Shown here: in pieces, positions 26,301 to 41,300 of the stretch
Layout of the letters: each line of letters opens with the position of its first letter
Numbering within the stretch: the stretch's first letter is position 1
NCBI GenBank assembly: GCA_028023455.1
Contig: JAQFVV010006341.1
Coordinates: forward strand, 2,850,001 to 2,914,000
Direction of reading: 5' to 3'
DNA from: Epiperipatus broadwayi
Lineage: Eukaryota > Onychophora > Udeonychophora > Euonychophora > Peripatidae
Length of the DNA stretch: 64,000 nt
The notes under the pieces: generated by a model
What the model saw: only the letters and a program-made list of their open reading frames with translations
Told to the model about the DNA's origin: nothing
Database searches by the model: none
Program-made: the position numbers and the translations under genes

Positions 26301-29300
26301 TTCTCTTTTCTTCTTATCTATCTTTCATCAGATCATTTTAATTATACAAGAGCCCAAGGCTAGTTTGGTTTTCGATCATTCATAAACAATCATTTCCATT
26401 TACAGATTACATTAATTAATACCTGTTTTTATTTTTAAATCTTGTACTTTTTTTTTTTTATATAAAAAAGTACGTTCAAATACTTATTTATTTGTTTTTT
26501 TAAAAAAAAAATATTTTTAAAGTTTGGCATCTGTGCGAATGTATATACGTTTAACAAACATTTTAATTTTAGCGTTTAGTTTTTTTACTTTTATTTGCGA
26601 ACTTTTAAGTTTTTATTTTAAATTAATGTAACGACATATTTATATATCGTTACAATAGATTTGAACCAACTGATGAGATATGGTTCATGTTGAAATGCAT
26701 CTTGAGAATGATTTTTAATAATTATCTCTAGCCCTGTGTTTAAATAAATAGTATGAGCAGCTATAAGTAAAATTGAGGCATTAAGTACAAATTAATAAAT
26801 AGTCATGTTTTAATAACTATTAATAGATTTTTAAAATTTTAATATGATAATTAAAAAATATATATCTGGATTAAACAAATTCAGTAAAATAATCACCTAT
26901 AAATTAAATTGGTTATTTTCTATTCCTTCGTGTCAGCCGTTTGATGGCATTGATGCGAATCAAAAACACATACATATTACAATTCCGGGCCGAGTCTGCG
27001 ATTCTATCTATATAAATATTGGCTTTTTTAGTTTTTGTAATAGGAAATTAGAGGAACTAATAGTAAATAATATTACTATTTAAAAAAAAAAAAAATTTAG
27101 AAATTCACATTAAATTTAAAAATGATACCCGAATAATTGACGTTTTTTTGGACAGTAATTAATCGTTTTTGTTTGTGTGTTTCTGTCAAAAATTACGGGA
27201 TTTTTTTAATTGAAAATAAAACACAATTATACTTTTTTTTTTCAATTTACACAAAATTTCTATATACACACTAAATTTACAAATGATACCCGACTCATTT
27301 ACTTTTTTTTTTGTTTTTGGACAGTAATTAATCAGAAAGTGGGTTCTTTTTGTTAGTGTGTACATATAAAAAGTATCGTTCTTTAAATACTACATTTCAA
27401 AATGATACCCGACTATGTTGCATTTTTTTTTTTTGGATAGTAATGAATCAGAAAGTGGATCGTTTTTGTTAGTGTGTAGATTTTATCAAAAGCCGTAATA
27501 TTATTTAAATACTAAATTTAAAAATGATACCCGTGAATAACTTTTTTTTGGGTATTGACAGTAATTAATTAGAAAGTGGATTTTATTTTCTTTGTGTGTG
27601 TGTGTATATATATATATAAAGTTATGGTCTTTTTTCAATCAAAAATAATACACAATTCTACATTATTCAATTTGCCCACAACATTTAAAAAATTCACACT
27701 ACAATTTGCTAATTTGCTTTTTTTTTTTGGGACAGTAATTAATCAGAAAGTGGGTTCTTTTTGTTAGTGTGTATATCTAAAAAGGTCTGTCATTGAAAGA
27801 CTCAATTGAAAAATGATACCCGACTAATTTGCTTTCTTTTTTTTTTGGACAGTAATGAATCAGAAAGTGGGTTCTTTTTGTTTGTGTGTCTATATAAAAA
27901 GGTACCGTTATTTAAATACTAAATTTTGCATTTCTTTTGGACAGTAATTAATCAGAAAGTGGGTTTTTTTTTGTAAATATTCTGAATATATAAAAAGTAC
28001 TGTAATTCAAGTACTACATTTAAAAATCAAACCCCGACTAATTTGCTTTCTTTTTTTTTGGGACAATAATTAATCAGAAATTAGGTTGTTTTTATTAGTG
28101 TGTAGATATAAAAACTAATCTTATTTAAATAATAAATGTAAAAAAAAATAATATCCGATTAATTTTCTTTTTGGACAAGTAATTACTAATAATCAGACAC
28201 TGGGTTGTTTTTGTTTGTGCATATATATAAAGTAACTTGTCATGGATGAATTCCCGCGCAAACATTACTTTTCACGTGATCCTCGAAATACTGCCGCACC
28301 CTTAAAAGCAATTTTTGAGAGTTATCCATTCGTAATGGAACCTTCATGACATTGTTAATAAAGTTACAACGTAACAGTAGGTTAGAGCACTTGGAAAAAA
28401 ATACCTTTGTAATGAAATTTTAAATAATTACGACAGGCTAAAATCCACATACTCTCATACCAAATTATAGAGAAAATAGACATTCTAGCATTACGGTAGA
28501 CAACCAACTACGGCAGCCAATAAAGGCATTTGTCTGTGTTTTTAGCATAGAAAAAAGCCAGACCGGCGGGGAGTTTTTCTGTGTTTTATCATAGAAAGAA
28601 GTGTCTTAGGTTGGATATAGGCTGCTGAAATGGTATATTTCTAGGAATTGACCTAGAAATAGCGCCGTCATGCGGCTGATACCAGGGAATCGAAAACAAC
28701 CAAAATTAAATAAATTCTTATGTCACTAAATTATGGGCATGCTTCAGTATTGTAAGTCAATTAAATTTTAGTACTTTGTTTCAGTTGATTATTTTAAACT
28801 TTTTTAAAAAAAATTATAACTGTCATAATTTAATACTGCAAAAAATAGAGACTACTTAGAAATACATTCAGTTAATTTTCCCATTAAATGGCAATAGCTT
28901 AATCTATTTCATTTAGGTTTGCTTTATATAAAATTTTTATCTTTCTTCAGATCATACTATTGATGATGTCTGCGTCATTGGTCAGCAACTAGTAGAAAAC
29001 TTTTAGTGCAGACAATTGTTGGAAGATAGATTGAACTGTTCTAACTAGTCTGTTTGCAGTATTTCAACAATTGAAGTTACAGATAGGAATAGTTAATATT
29101 ATAACATGGCTTGAGTAGTTATTAGATCTATGAATCTATTTTATATTATGTTTTTTATAAGTGAATTTTTGCATTATAATTTAGATGAATTCGAATGGCA
29201 TTTTTAAATATCTCAGTATGGTTGTGACTAATATTTTTTCCCCAATATATTTGCAACATATAACTTAGTCAAATTTATTAGTGGAGTTTGTCAATTGTTT

Positions 29301-32300
29301 TCGGGATACATGATGATCTTCCAGGATATAAAATGGTTGGCTTTTGAAAGTGTAATAGGATGTCAAGTTTATCATGGAATCTGTATATCACTATATGTGG
29401 CCATATAATTTTATGGTATACTTTTTCAATTATATTAACAGTCAGATGAATATGAGATAGAGTGGGATTACTCATAATAATAGAATTTTATATTGATTGC
29501 ACACTTATCTACTTTACTATCTAGAAGCTGCAGTAGAGTTCTGCAAATACATTTACTTTTGTTACATTATTTTCTGATATCCTGACTACATTAATTCTTT
29601 TGTTACAGTTTTACAAAATAAGATTTAAAAAAAAATATTGTAAAGCAAGCGCTTAAAGATAGTCTATTTCCTTGGTGGTACCATCTGCAACTTGCCAAAA
29701 TGTTATTATTTTTACTAGCTAATTATTTAAGCCACTAATGTATTCCTACGAGATTGCATTAGTGAACTACTATTGTTCAGCTTTCCAACTCTCATTTAAC
29801 TTTCTAATAAACAAAATTTGTGGCATAATCTTTTAAATATTTAAAATAAGAGAGCAAAATAATAATATTAAATATAAGTCTTAAAGATAATATTGGAATG
29901 TATATGTAGTCTCTGCATATGTTTTTATCCATATGCGACCATACATTTAAAGATAAATTACATTAATCAATTTCAGTATATATATACATTTTTCTTCACT
30001 CATAGAGTATTAATTGTATGACAAATTAGGAATTTTGGACTTTTTTTTTTTTCTCTTTTCTTATGAATGGATGTGAAAAATGCACATCCATGTATGAGTG
30101 TATATATGCAGATCCACAGATGCATATGTGTAAATCCGAAAGCCAAACAAATAAAGGGAAGAGGGTAACATTAATTAATTAGTCTTAACCCATAGCCAAG
30201 TAATGACAAAATGGAACTCTATGGGATTAATTAGATTAATAGATTTTTTTGTTTTGTATTATATTAATATTTTTCTTTTTTTTTTTGGCTATTCTTATTA
30301 TTCGTATTTCGTGAAGGGACATTAATATTTAATGGGGAGAATGATTCATTTTGTGATATAGTATTATTTCGCTTTGATAAAATAAATTGATGTGTTCTTA
30401 AAATTACCTAGTTGGCGATCAATCACTTCATTAAATTATTTATTAAAATAATAAAGGAATATTAAAAAAAAAATTTGCATTCTGTGTTCATGTCAAATGA
30501 AGTTCAAATGCCACTCACCCTGAGAATTATTGTTTACTTCAATAATGCTGAGCTGATAAGGGGAATTGCTTTGCCGGCAGTCCTGTTATACTTTCTTTAT
30601 TTGTCTTCTCTCATTGCATAATTTTTTACTCATAATATAAGAATTGACCTTAAGGTTGATAATCAGTGTCAGCACTTTTAAATATATCTTGAGGGAATCG
30701 ACATCCAAACTTAGGTATGTGTGAGTTGACTGGGAAATGTAACTAAATAGTATTAGTTCGGTCAATTTTCATTAAATGAAATTGAGAAGTAATGGGTAAT
30801 CTTATTTTAATATCAAACTGTGATATAATCTATATGCTTATATAAATAAACTAGTATCGTTGTTTGATGTATTACTTGATCTCAGATATTAATTAACCTG
30901 TGAGGAAGCAATGACTGGTAAAATATATAGATTTTTTTTTTATTTCAGTGAAATTTAATAATTTAAATTAAGAGAAATATATTTAAAGTTGTTTTATTAA
31001 TATTATTATTTTCTTAATATATATCATTTGTTTAAATAAAGTTAATTTGACATTGTTATAAAAAAGTCTGGTGGATTAAAATCAATTTTTGTTATATATC
31101 CAATGATAAAATTGATTTATTATAATTTTATTAATGTTAGGATGTTGATTTATAAAGAACTATATTGATTATTTTACTAAATATTTTAATTATAACTAAC
31201 AAAGACTCTATCATTTTGTTGGAGAATTGTCAAGGATAATATTTTTGAAAAATAAGGAATGCTGGTGTCATGCATTTTTTCTTGGCTGACATTTTTAATT
31301 AAAAAAAAATATTGGGTAAAATTTTAACAATGTATAGCTAATCTTATTGTTTCATCTCAAAGAGTGGATATAAATCAAATGGATATTAATGAATTATAAA
31401 TCTAAATATTTTCAAGACTATTTGCTGTGTAAATATATTGTAACACTTCAGGAAAATACGGGGTCATACCTATGGTAATGGTCACCAATACATGAACATC
31501 AACTGCTCTAAATTGGTTAGCCATTTGTAATTCTACAGAAAATTGGTGTTTAACCATGAATGAGGAATTGTATTTTTATCCTCAAGTTAAAAAAAAATTA
31601 ATCTCAAAAGGATGAGCATAATAAACCACTCTGAGAGATCAGTATTGCTAACTATAAGTTTACCAGTATTTCCCAAAAGTAATAATCATTCATCATCACG
31701 AATGATCTATCAAAATAAATCAACCAACAGTCCATCTTGTGGCTGGATTAGAACAATAAAAATATATAAATCAATAGTCAATTTGGAGACTGGATTGGAA
31801 ATGGGTTTTCTGTAGAAGACCAGGCTAACTTTTTAGCCTTTGCTAGCTTGTGGCAGATTATTGGAACTATTAAATATACCAGCCTGTAATCCATTACAAT
31901 ACATAATCATCAAAACAATAATGCTGGAAACATGTTGATCATCATCAATGCTCTGACCACTAAGTGCCATTAATATACTGGGCAATTGTAAACTTAATTT
32001 CTAATAGAGACTAAACTAAATAAAATGTAGTGCATGGACTTTAAAGAATATCCTCTTTGCACCAACCCAGGAATATCATCATCATTTGGATCCCCATACA
32101 TTTAATATAGCCCCCTATTCCATACCACTATTATGCACAAATCTAGCTCAGGAAGCAAGAATTCTATAATTATTACCATGAGCAAGAAATAAATAAATAA
32201 ATTAGCTTATTATAGATAATTTAAGCAATTCATGGACTTCTCCTACTTATAAATAACTAGTTTTATTGGGATCATCAAGAGAAAAAAAAACAATTAAATT

Positions 32301-35300
32301 CTAGAATATAAACTGTCATGATATAAAATCATACACTTACTGCACTTCATGAAACAGGAATTGGATAAAATAAAGTAATTAAGACTAGAAAGAAATTTTT
32401 TTTTAAAAACAATTATTTAATATCTAATTAATAACAAAAATGACATGATAGTAAATAATTTCAAACATCCATTTCATTATAAATAAATAAATATACAGTT
32501 TGATAAAATTATATTAACATACCAAGTAATTTTTATTCATGGATTAATTTTCAATTCATTAGGTTATTTCTTTAAAAATAACTTTGGTAAATATTTTCAA
32601 AAATCAAGATAGCAATCTTTGATTCGACCCAGAGGGCAAATTGAGAAAGAAAAAACTTATTACATTTATGAAATAAAAACAGATTTTCTATTAATAAAAA
32701 TATAGTATGCACACATAAAAAATAATACATCTAGCCATGGCTTTAGTGTTGATTGAGTCCTTTTCAGGTGCAATTTCCAGTTTTCTACTTAATTAAGCTC
32801 CTTGAAGGCTTCTTAGACATCGCATGGTTAAGGTGTCCTTCTCCTGGTCTGTAGCAATTCCAGGTAATTGAAAAGTAACAAAATTTGTCCATTTGGTTCT
32901 CTTGAATTTCCAGGTGAGACACAGGTAAATTAGTCTCATTGTTCTTGGTTGAATACAAGATTGAGATTACTTTGGGAGCAGGTATTCCCTTCTCTATATT
33001 TTTATTCCACTTAAGGTAGGTTATGAGGAGGAAGATAATGCCTAGCTTTTATCTGAATTTAGCACATGGTTTTCATTGTATAAACCATTTTTAGTGGTAA
33101 ACTCATAGTATGCTAAAAACTTGATTCACTAGCTTAGTATCAGCTGAATTCAGCTTGGTCTCCTTTCTCTTCAACAACTAAGTTAGGAATAATTTCTTCT
33201 ATCTTTTACAGCAGCAGAATTAAGATTTGATTTCTCTTTTCAACGGTTAATTTAGTAATAATCTCTCCAGACATTTGGATGTTATCACTTATTCACACTC
33301 CCTCATATATTTTTTTAGAACAATCTTGCCCATAAGCCAATTACAATCTATATCTTATATTATCATTTTCATGACAACCAATTAAATAAAATTTCATAAC
33401 TACAATTATTCTGCCAATTATCTCCTTAATCATAGTTATTGAAAACAAGTTAAGAACTTAAATTTAACAACATAATACTCTTGACATTTCTTTATAATTA
33501 AAAACCAAATCTTCTTCCAAAGGAAAAAAAAAAACAATCTTTTAATTACACTGATTTATTTTTTTTCTTTTTCATTAAATAGAGATAAAGAAAGGAAAAC
33601 AATTCTAATTAAAAAATAAAATTTACAAATCTTATTTTGTTTTCCCCCTTTTTTTAAAACAAAAATACTCTTAAATATATTTAATGTTTGAGAATTATCA
33701 AACTATCATATTGGGATTTAAAATATTTAATTAAAGTTCCATAAAAACATATGTATTGGAAAATTAAATTTTATTTTCCCCATTAATTAAATCATTTCCC
33801 CCCCCTCAAACCTGAGGAACGCAATGCTGCCAATTATCTATTTATTTGATTTGAGTGCTGCTATGGAACCAACTGGTTGCAATATATTATTGTATCAATG
33901 TTAATATCATTATTATTATTAAATTATTATAGACATGAAAAGGAAACCTCAAAATAGTCTGCTATTTATTGTTCTTTCTAGTAACATCTCTTAATAAAAT
34001 TACTACTGGAAAACAAGAAGAAAATAAAAACAATTTCTAAATTGAAATTTTTATTTTATTCAATATTTAAAATGAATTGTCAATATTATAGACATTTTCT
34101 ACTATTATTATTTATTTGTGACATATCATTATGATCAATTCTTGAATAATATTTAAGTTTCTAACTTGTTGACACGTATTTATGTGTACTTTTATTTTTT
34201 ATTGATGATTGAAAATTAATTTTTTATTCATTTATGTAGATTTGAAATGTAAGATAAATGTTATAGCAGTTTACTTTTATCATATTAAATATTTTAATGT
34301 TGCAAAGTAAAATAATACAGAGGGTGTACCAATAACTCAAACAAACTCTTAATTGATAAGTGCGGTAAGAGAAAATATTTAAAATCTCTATCCAGAACAT
34401 TCCTATCTCCAGACCAATTGGTTTCAAGCTGGCTCGAGAATGTTCTGGATAGAGATTTTAAATATTTTCTCTTACCACACTTATCAATTAAGAGCTTGTT
34501 TGAGCTATTGGTATGCTTTCTGTATTACATTTTTGTAAATACAAGCTTATTAAAATAAAATAAAGGTATATAAATAAGAGAGTGAACTTAATGTGTGTGT
34601 ATTTAATAATTATATATTACTTTTTATAATCTCTTTATATACCCTCTAATGCAAATTAGTAATTAGTAATTAATAATTATTGATATAATTAAGATATATT
34701 TAATAGGAATTATTTGGTTTTATATGTGGAAATTGTTTGATGTTGCATATGTTGACATGTTTAAAGAATTGACAGCTTGGAGATATTTAGTGCCTCATAT
34801 AATATTGATTCAAAGTGTGACCTTCTATGAAGCTTATTGTGTTTATTTACTTGCTCTTTAGTAAGTATTTTGCTAAAGGCATGGGTAAACCACTAATATA
34901 TTCTTAAGTATGGCTTAATTTGATGATAAACTAGTGTAAATATTTGATAGATATTTTATATATGTCTTCTATAAATGGTATTTAATTTTTTATTGTCTTT
35001 TATTTTAATTTGTATTCCGATGAGTCAGTTTATTTCGTGTTTATAATAAATTTCATCCATAGTTTCCTTTTTTTAAAAATATTCATTGCAATGATTTCTT
35101 CAATATTGATCTTCTGTAAATGCTGTATGTGTTTGATTTATTTTTGTCACAGTTTGACAATCATGTTTAAATATGTTGATTTCTAATATGTGAATTTTAA
35201 ATATTACTAGTTATAATATCAATCTTATTATTTTCTTTTCAATAATAAATCATTTTAATTTACTAAAGATACATTGATTTCAATTCTTTACTTATTAATA

Positions 35301-38300
35301 TTTAATAATGTGAAAGGCTGAAACCTTTGAAAGATGTGCCTTTAAAATGCTTAAATGGCAGCCAATCAGATAGTAATAATGAGAGTTTCCTTGTGCAGTC
35401 ATTATTACTGTCTGATTGGCTGTCATTTAAGAATTTTTAAGGCGCATCTTTCAAAGGTTTCAGCCTTTCACATTATTATTATTTTATCTGCTTGCGTTTA
35501 ATAAATTTAATATATTTTCATTAATATTTAATAAACATAATGGAAGTGAAAATAAGAGTATACTGTATATTCTATATTTATTATAAAAGAGTTTCTGATC
35601 TCTGCAACCATTGAACTATTTAAAAAAATACTTTGTATGCTAGTAGAATTAGATATTTGTGTGACCTTATTATAAATCTTAATTTTTTTTCCTATGTTAT
35701 ATTTCTTGAATCTTGGATAATATATGATAGTTTTAAATAGGAAGACATTTAGATTTTTTCGCCTAATGGTGCCTTTTCACATATGTTACAGAAACTGTAC
35801 CAAACATATTATCCATTACAATATATTAGTGGCGATTGATGGTTTTGTAATAACATTATTGCTAAAACACATTTGAAGCTAATTTACTTGGATAATTTGT
35901 TTATAGGTATATATAATCTGATATCATAGTATATTTATATAGATACAAATGATAATTACCAAATGCATATTTATTATTGAAAAATTATTAGAAGGTAAGT
36001 CATCTTATCTAAAAAATAAATAAAATAAAGCATTAGCTTCCATTATACAATATTTCTTATAACTGAACTATTATTTTTAGTTTCCTAAGCTTTTCATCTA
36101 CAATTTGTAAAAACATGGAAACATGTTATTGCATGGATATAGCTTTTTAGAGTCTGTAGTAGGCAGGAACTTCAAGGAAAAGTTAAATTTTGCATTACAA
36201 TGTGTTACACCAGTAGCAGAAACCGGTCTGGGGTTAGGAATATTCTCAAACCTTATTAAGAGCTTATTTTGCAATCTCTATATATAACATTACAATGTGT
36301 GAACAAAAATTTTCTTGTATGAATAATTTTATTATCTTCTTTTTTAGTGAAATTAATGACTGTATTAGAACAAATCAGTTTCAACCAGAAAGCACTGGAA
36401 GAAAAATCTTCTAAAAAACTAAGAGCTTATCTTGATATTGTTAATCAGTTTGGAGCTGTTCCTTGGGTTATTAATAAACAGGTAAAAATTTTAAAATATT
36501 AGCTTTTGTTAATTAAATTTTATTTTATTAAGAAAGCATTCATAGAATAATATATTTTTGCTGTAAAATATTTATATTAGTGACTGATATAAATTTTGTG
36601 GTCAAGTTTGTCTGATCCAATAATTTTTAATCAAATGAAACATCACTTAATTTTCTTTGATTAATTTCAATATCTCCTTAACTGCCGCAATTCAATTTAT
36701 GGCAAAACTGTCTGAGTTGCAATCAATCAACACATCTTGCTGAAAGCTTGGATTTGCACTCATACATCCAGTATCCATCTTTACTTTTTTTTTTTATACT
36801 GTTCAAATTAATAACTTGAGATTAATACCTATCTAAAATTTTCTATCTAAACCAAGTTAATAGTGAAAAAAAAAAAGCTTCTGTCCAATATAATGTGAAA
36901 CTTATATAATTACAAAAGCTTGTTAAATTGAAGGGTGCAGATGGTCAATCTACAGTGTATGCATTGGACCATTTGTAGAATTCGTTTTGGGCACATTTAG
37001 TCTTTGATTATAAAAATAAAAAGTAAACCTATATTTTGTGAAGTAATACTATAATTAAAACAGTTTTTATTAATTCTGAGGAAAAAAAAATATAGCAAAA
37101 ATTTGTAGTCTACTTTTGAGAACTAGTCACGAGTGAATTTGTAATTAATTTTACTATCATTATTTGTAAGGCATGCAGTTTCGTTCTTTAGGAAAATTAG
37201 TTTCATCAGTGAAATTAATAAAAAACAAATGAGGGCATCTTTGATTGATTTGAATTTGAAAAATATTTTGGTTGACTCCAGACATTAAAAGTGTGATGAA
37301 AACAAACCAAATCCAGAAGTCTCTTTAAAATAAACAATATTTAATCTTAATTTTTTTTTTGTAATATGAATATTTATAGATAAAAGCAATGCACGGACTG
37401 TAAAATATTGGCTACTTCCTTAAAGTATATTTTAAGCTTAGATGACTAAAGTTCAATGCTTATTAAGTAAAAAGGCCAATGGTCAAAAACTAGGTTGGGA
37501 TGTGGAGATTATATTGCTATCTAGTGTTCATTGGTTTCTCAAACTTACAATAAATGACCCCGGTAGAGAATAAGCACAATTAACATCCAACAAAAGTCAC
37601 TAAAATAAATAGTTTCTGACATAGATTTGAAATCTTAAGATGTTTCGGAATTTGGATAGTATAAAATACATAAGAATGACTGCTGGATGCAAATCCAATG
37701 CTTCTTGCTGCAGAAGGCCAGTAGCGAGAAATCAGTCTAAAGATGTGATATAATACTTAGTACTCATTGATTATTGAAGCTTTATCTCAGATTTGATTTC
37801 TAGACTAGAAAATTTTTTGCAGCTTTTTATTTATTACTTATGACAAGATAATTACAATTTTGAGTTTTTTAAATCCTATTCTTTTGTTTGTTTTTCTTTC
37901 TTTTTTTGATATTATTGCTAGTTTTATTGTTTCAACTACTATTTTGTAAATTAATGAGATGTTATTGGAATAGGTTCCATTCCACACCCGAAAGCCTTGT
38001 TGTTTGTATAGCTGTTAATTTTCTGTTTTTATTATAACAAAATTTACACACAATCTTAATGACTTCTATTTCCATAAGAGTAATATTGAGCAGTAAATTC
38101 GATTTTCTGTTTTAGTTGTCTGTTCCAATGTGAGCTATGGTGCTGATTATTGCTTCTTATAATAATGTTCCATTGCTAGTATCAATAAAGGTGTTACTTC
38201 TTATTACTCTTGTTAACAGTGTTGTTATTATTGTATTTTATAATGTTTTTAAAAAGGAAATTGATTTATACTTTGTGCACTTTTTATACTAGAAATCAAT

Positions 38301-41300
38301 TACTATCCAAATTTAATAATTGCTACATAAAAATATTGATTTTTTAGTTTAATACAGCTATATAAACCTTCTACTAAATAATACAGAAAATATAAATTAT
38401 TTATTTTTCTTACTACATTAAGATCATCCCATTTTACAAGGATTTTGTGCAAATCATAAAAATATTAAGAGATACTGTTATTTTTAGATAATTTGTCTGA
38501 CATATTTGTGTAGCAATGTTGAACAATTCAATATGTTAAATTAAAGAATTAAATCAAATTTTCTCATATATTCCTATTATTCTAATCTGTAATCAAATAT
38601 TTAAATACATATTAAATAGTCTTCAAACACAGTCCACACTACTATATATTCGTGTCATTAACCCATATTAATACCCCATCTCTTTATAAGAATAAGAGAA
38701 TCTTATCTTGTACACAAGGTTGTCACAAAAGGAAATAATACAAAAGTGAATAATCTACAAATAAAATTTCAATTCAAATGCATTAGATTATCAAAATTGT
38801 TCTTGATGTACTTATTAAGTATATTGCTTTCAGTATCTTTTATCAACAATAAAATATGGTTATTAGATATCTGTTGTATTACGTTTTTCTTAAATTGTCT
38901 GCTTTAGATCTAGCCTAAGGAGTTACATTTCAATTGGTAATCCATTTAAAACTGAAAACAAATACTAATTTTATTTTAATTCACACATCAGATTGAACAC
39001 TTTTATTTTTCCTGCAGCTATGTCTTTCCATTTGGTGAGAATCAAAAACTTTGATTTAATGAACAATATAATAGACTAATATGAAGCTAATGTTAAATTT
39101 GACATCCAAGGACAATTTTACAAATCATGAATTCATAGCAATAATAAGATTGCCTTTATCATCATTTTATTTCTCATCAACGAACATGATGTTATAATCT
39201 GGCTTAAAAGACAATAGACTTTATATTGTTGAAGCAAGTACAGAGATCATCTGAATCATAGATTTATCTAAAATTGCTATTTCTAGAAATGTCATCGAAG
39301 AATTGATATTCAAAAGACAATTTTTATATTTGCATAAATATCATGAATGGAATATTATACTTTAAGTTGTACAGGTTAATTTTGTAATCAAGAAATAGAC
39401 TTTTATTCGATAGCATGAAGATCTTATTAACTTTACCAGATCAGTGCACTGAATATTGGAATGAAAGACAGAATCACTGTTAATTTGATCTAAAAGCGAA
39501 GTGTTAATGAATTGCTAAGGACTTGAATTCTATCAATCTAATTTTTTTTTTTTTAAATAGGTTTTGCAAAGTAATCTGACTTTCATAAATAAATCTTTGA
39601 ATGTTTATTGACATCTGCTATTATCCCATTAGAAATATAATTCTTTGGGACAAGATTGCCATTAGATCCATGACAGTAATATCTAATTACAATTGAATGT
39701 TGCAATTTTAGAAGAGAATCTACAATTAGTGATTTTATTTGCTACTGAATTGGAATTAATGTTAGAAATATCTTTTGGTTTATCCTACACATAGTAGAAA
39801 GCTTTCTGATTGAAAGAAGTTAAAGATTTTTATTTGCTGATCTAATGAGCCAGACAATCTGGGGAAATTTTCAAGCTGTGCTTCTATAAATTGTATATTT
39901 ACGATATTTCTTGTAATTAGCTGGATATCATTTATGTTAACAAATAAGAATAAGATCTTATTCATTTCATTGTCAGCCATGTAATCTTCAACATAATAGT
40001 AAGCTGAATTTCATTGTTGTGATGATGCTAATAAATATAGCATTCAAAAGTTTTAAAGATTATTATATAAAATAGTACAAATATATTAAAATAAAGTATT
40101 AAATGTAATAATAATAGGTAATATTCAAATGTTAGATTAAATTATTGAAAGTCATCTTTTAAATAATAATAAATAAGGTTTGTTTAAAGTGTGTAAATTT
40201 ACAAGAAACTAATAAATTATATAAACTATAGTAAAATTATTGCTGTTATTGAAGATTAAAGGAAAGTATGGAATGTATATAAAAGCAAGTCAGTTAAGTA
40301 TGCTAGGGTTAAAATAAACAGATATTAAATAATTAGATTAAAAATAAGTTTATAAAAACATTAAAGCTGTTTTGAGATATGAGATTCGTAAATAAGGCTA
40401 AAGTTTAAGCAATTTAATGATTACGATGTTTTGAAAATTCAATCAATTAAATAATGATGTTATTCTTAAAATTCATGTAATTAAAATAAAATGAGATATT
40501 AAAGGTGTTGAAAATAAAAAATTATCAAAGATGTTAAAAAAAGAGGTCAAAATTTATGTATAATCAATTTTTTTTTTAATTAATTAGTCTGGATTCTTGT
40601 TTTAGTTAAACTGCATCAAAACGCCTTTAGGATGGCTGAATAGAAAAGAGGAAAAATGTGTCCACTGGCTGATATTTGACAAACCCGACAAAGCAATTTT
40701 GAAGGAATCTCTACTCAAAATGAAGAAAACAAAGGTTCAAATCTCAAATATACATTAACCTGAAATTTCAAAGAGGAGATTGTTAAAGGACATTATAACA
40801 ACTTATAAATGAAATCATTTAATGCATGCCATTGAGGAGAAATATTAGTTTGCAGAAAAAAATTCTCACAATGAACTATAGAGAATTTTGGCTTCAAAAC
40901 TTTTGCTGTGTAAATTAAAAAAATGTTAGAATGTTACTCTAATGTGTTAACTAATTTAAGTTTTATTTTACGACCTATATTTAATTCTACAAGCTATCTT
41001 TTATTGTGTAGAGAGGGTTTATATAACATTTTTTGACTGATTGAAGGAGAAAGCAAATACATTTTTTTTTTTAAAAAAAGGGTTACCATTTGTTGCTAAG
41101 CATCGATAAATACTTGAGTTGCGTTTTAAAGTTGGTGAAATAAAAAAAAATGTATTAAATTTTTTTACTTCATCTTATTTTTAATATATATATAAGATGA
41201 GATTTGTCAAAATTTTATCTTTTTTTTTTTAAAAAAAAGTTTTCTTTAATGTGAAATTGGCAGCAAATATGGAAAGTTGTATATAATCAGGATATTATAT

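Larger units (their letters stand above)
21757..26654 (-). mobile_element. Young non-autonomous LTR element with 2.1-kb LTRs
   Basis: Two 2.1-kb direct repeats (21757-23854 and 24554-26654) flank a 699-bp non-coding interior. The ends are tataacgat (left) and atcgttaca (right), and the 4-bp flank atag occurs at both 21753-21756 and 26655-26658 as a target-site duplication. On the - strand a primer site (tggcgtcccaagtgtgg) lies 2 bp inside the right LTR, giving - strand orientation. No gag, protease, RT or integrase is present, so it depended on another element for mobilisation. By eye the LTRs differ at about 20 positions, mostly transitions (about 1%), so the insertion is recent compared with everything else in the window. 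Confidence 0.9.

Noticed and set aside
21757-26654. Simple tandem or segmental duplication
   Set aside because: A 4-bp target duplication at the outer borders, inverted LTR ends and a tRNA-like primer site fit an LTR element better.
27110-28225. Regular repeats considered as CRISPR-like array
   Set aside because: Unit length varies, spacers are themselves related, and the context is an animal intron; it is a satellite.
40598-40756. Candidate for the missing POLRMT exon between exons b and d
   Set aside because: It does not match the VLDxVxxLF block and its possible donor leaves the wrong phase; the exon at 46353-46450 fits both.
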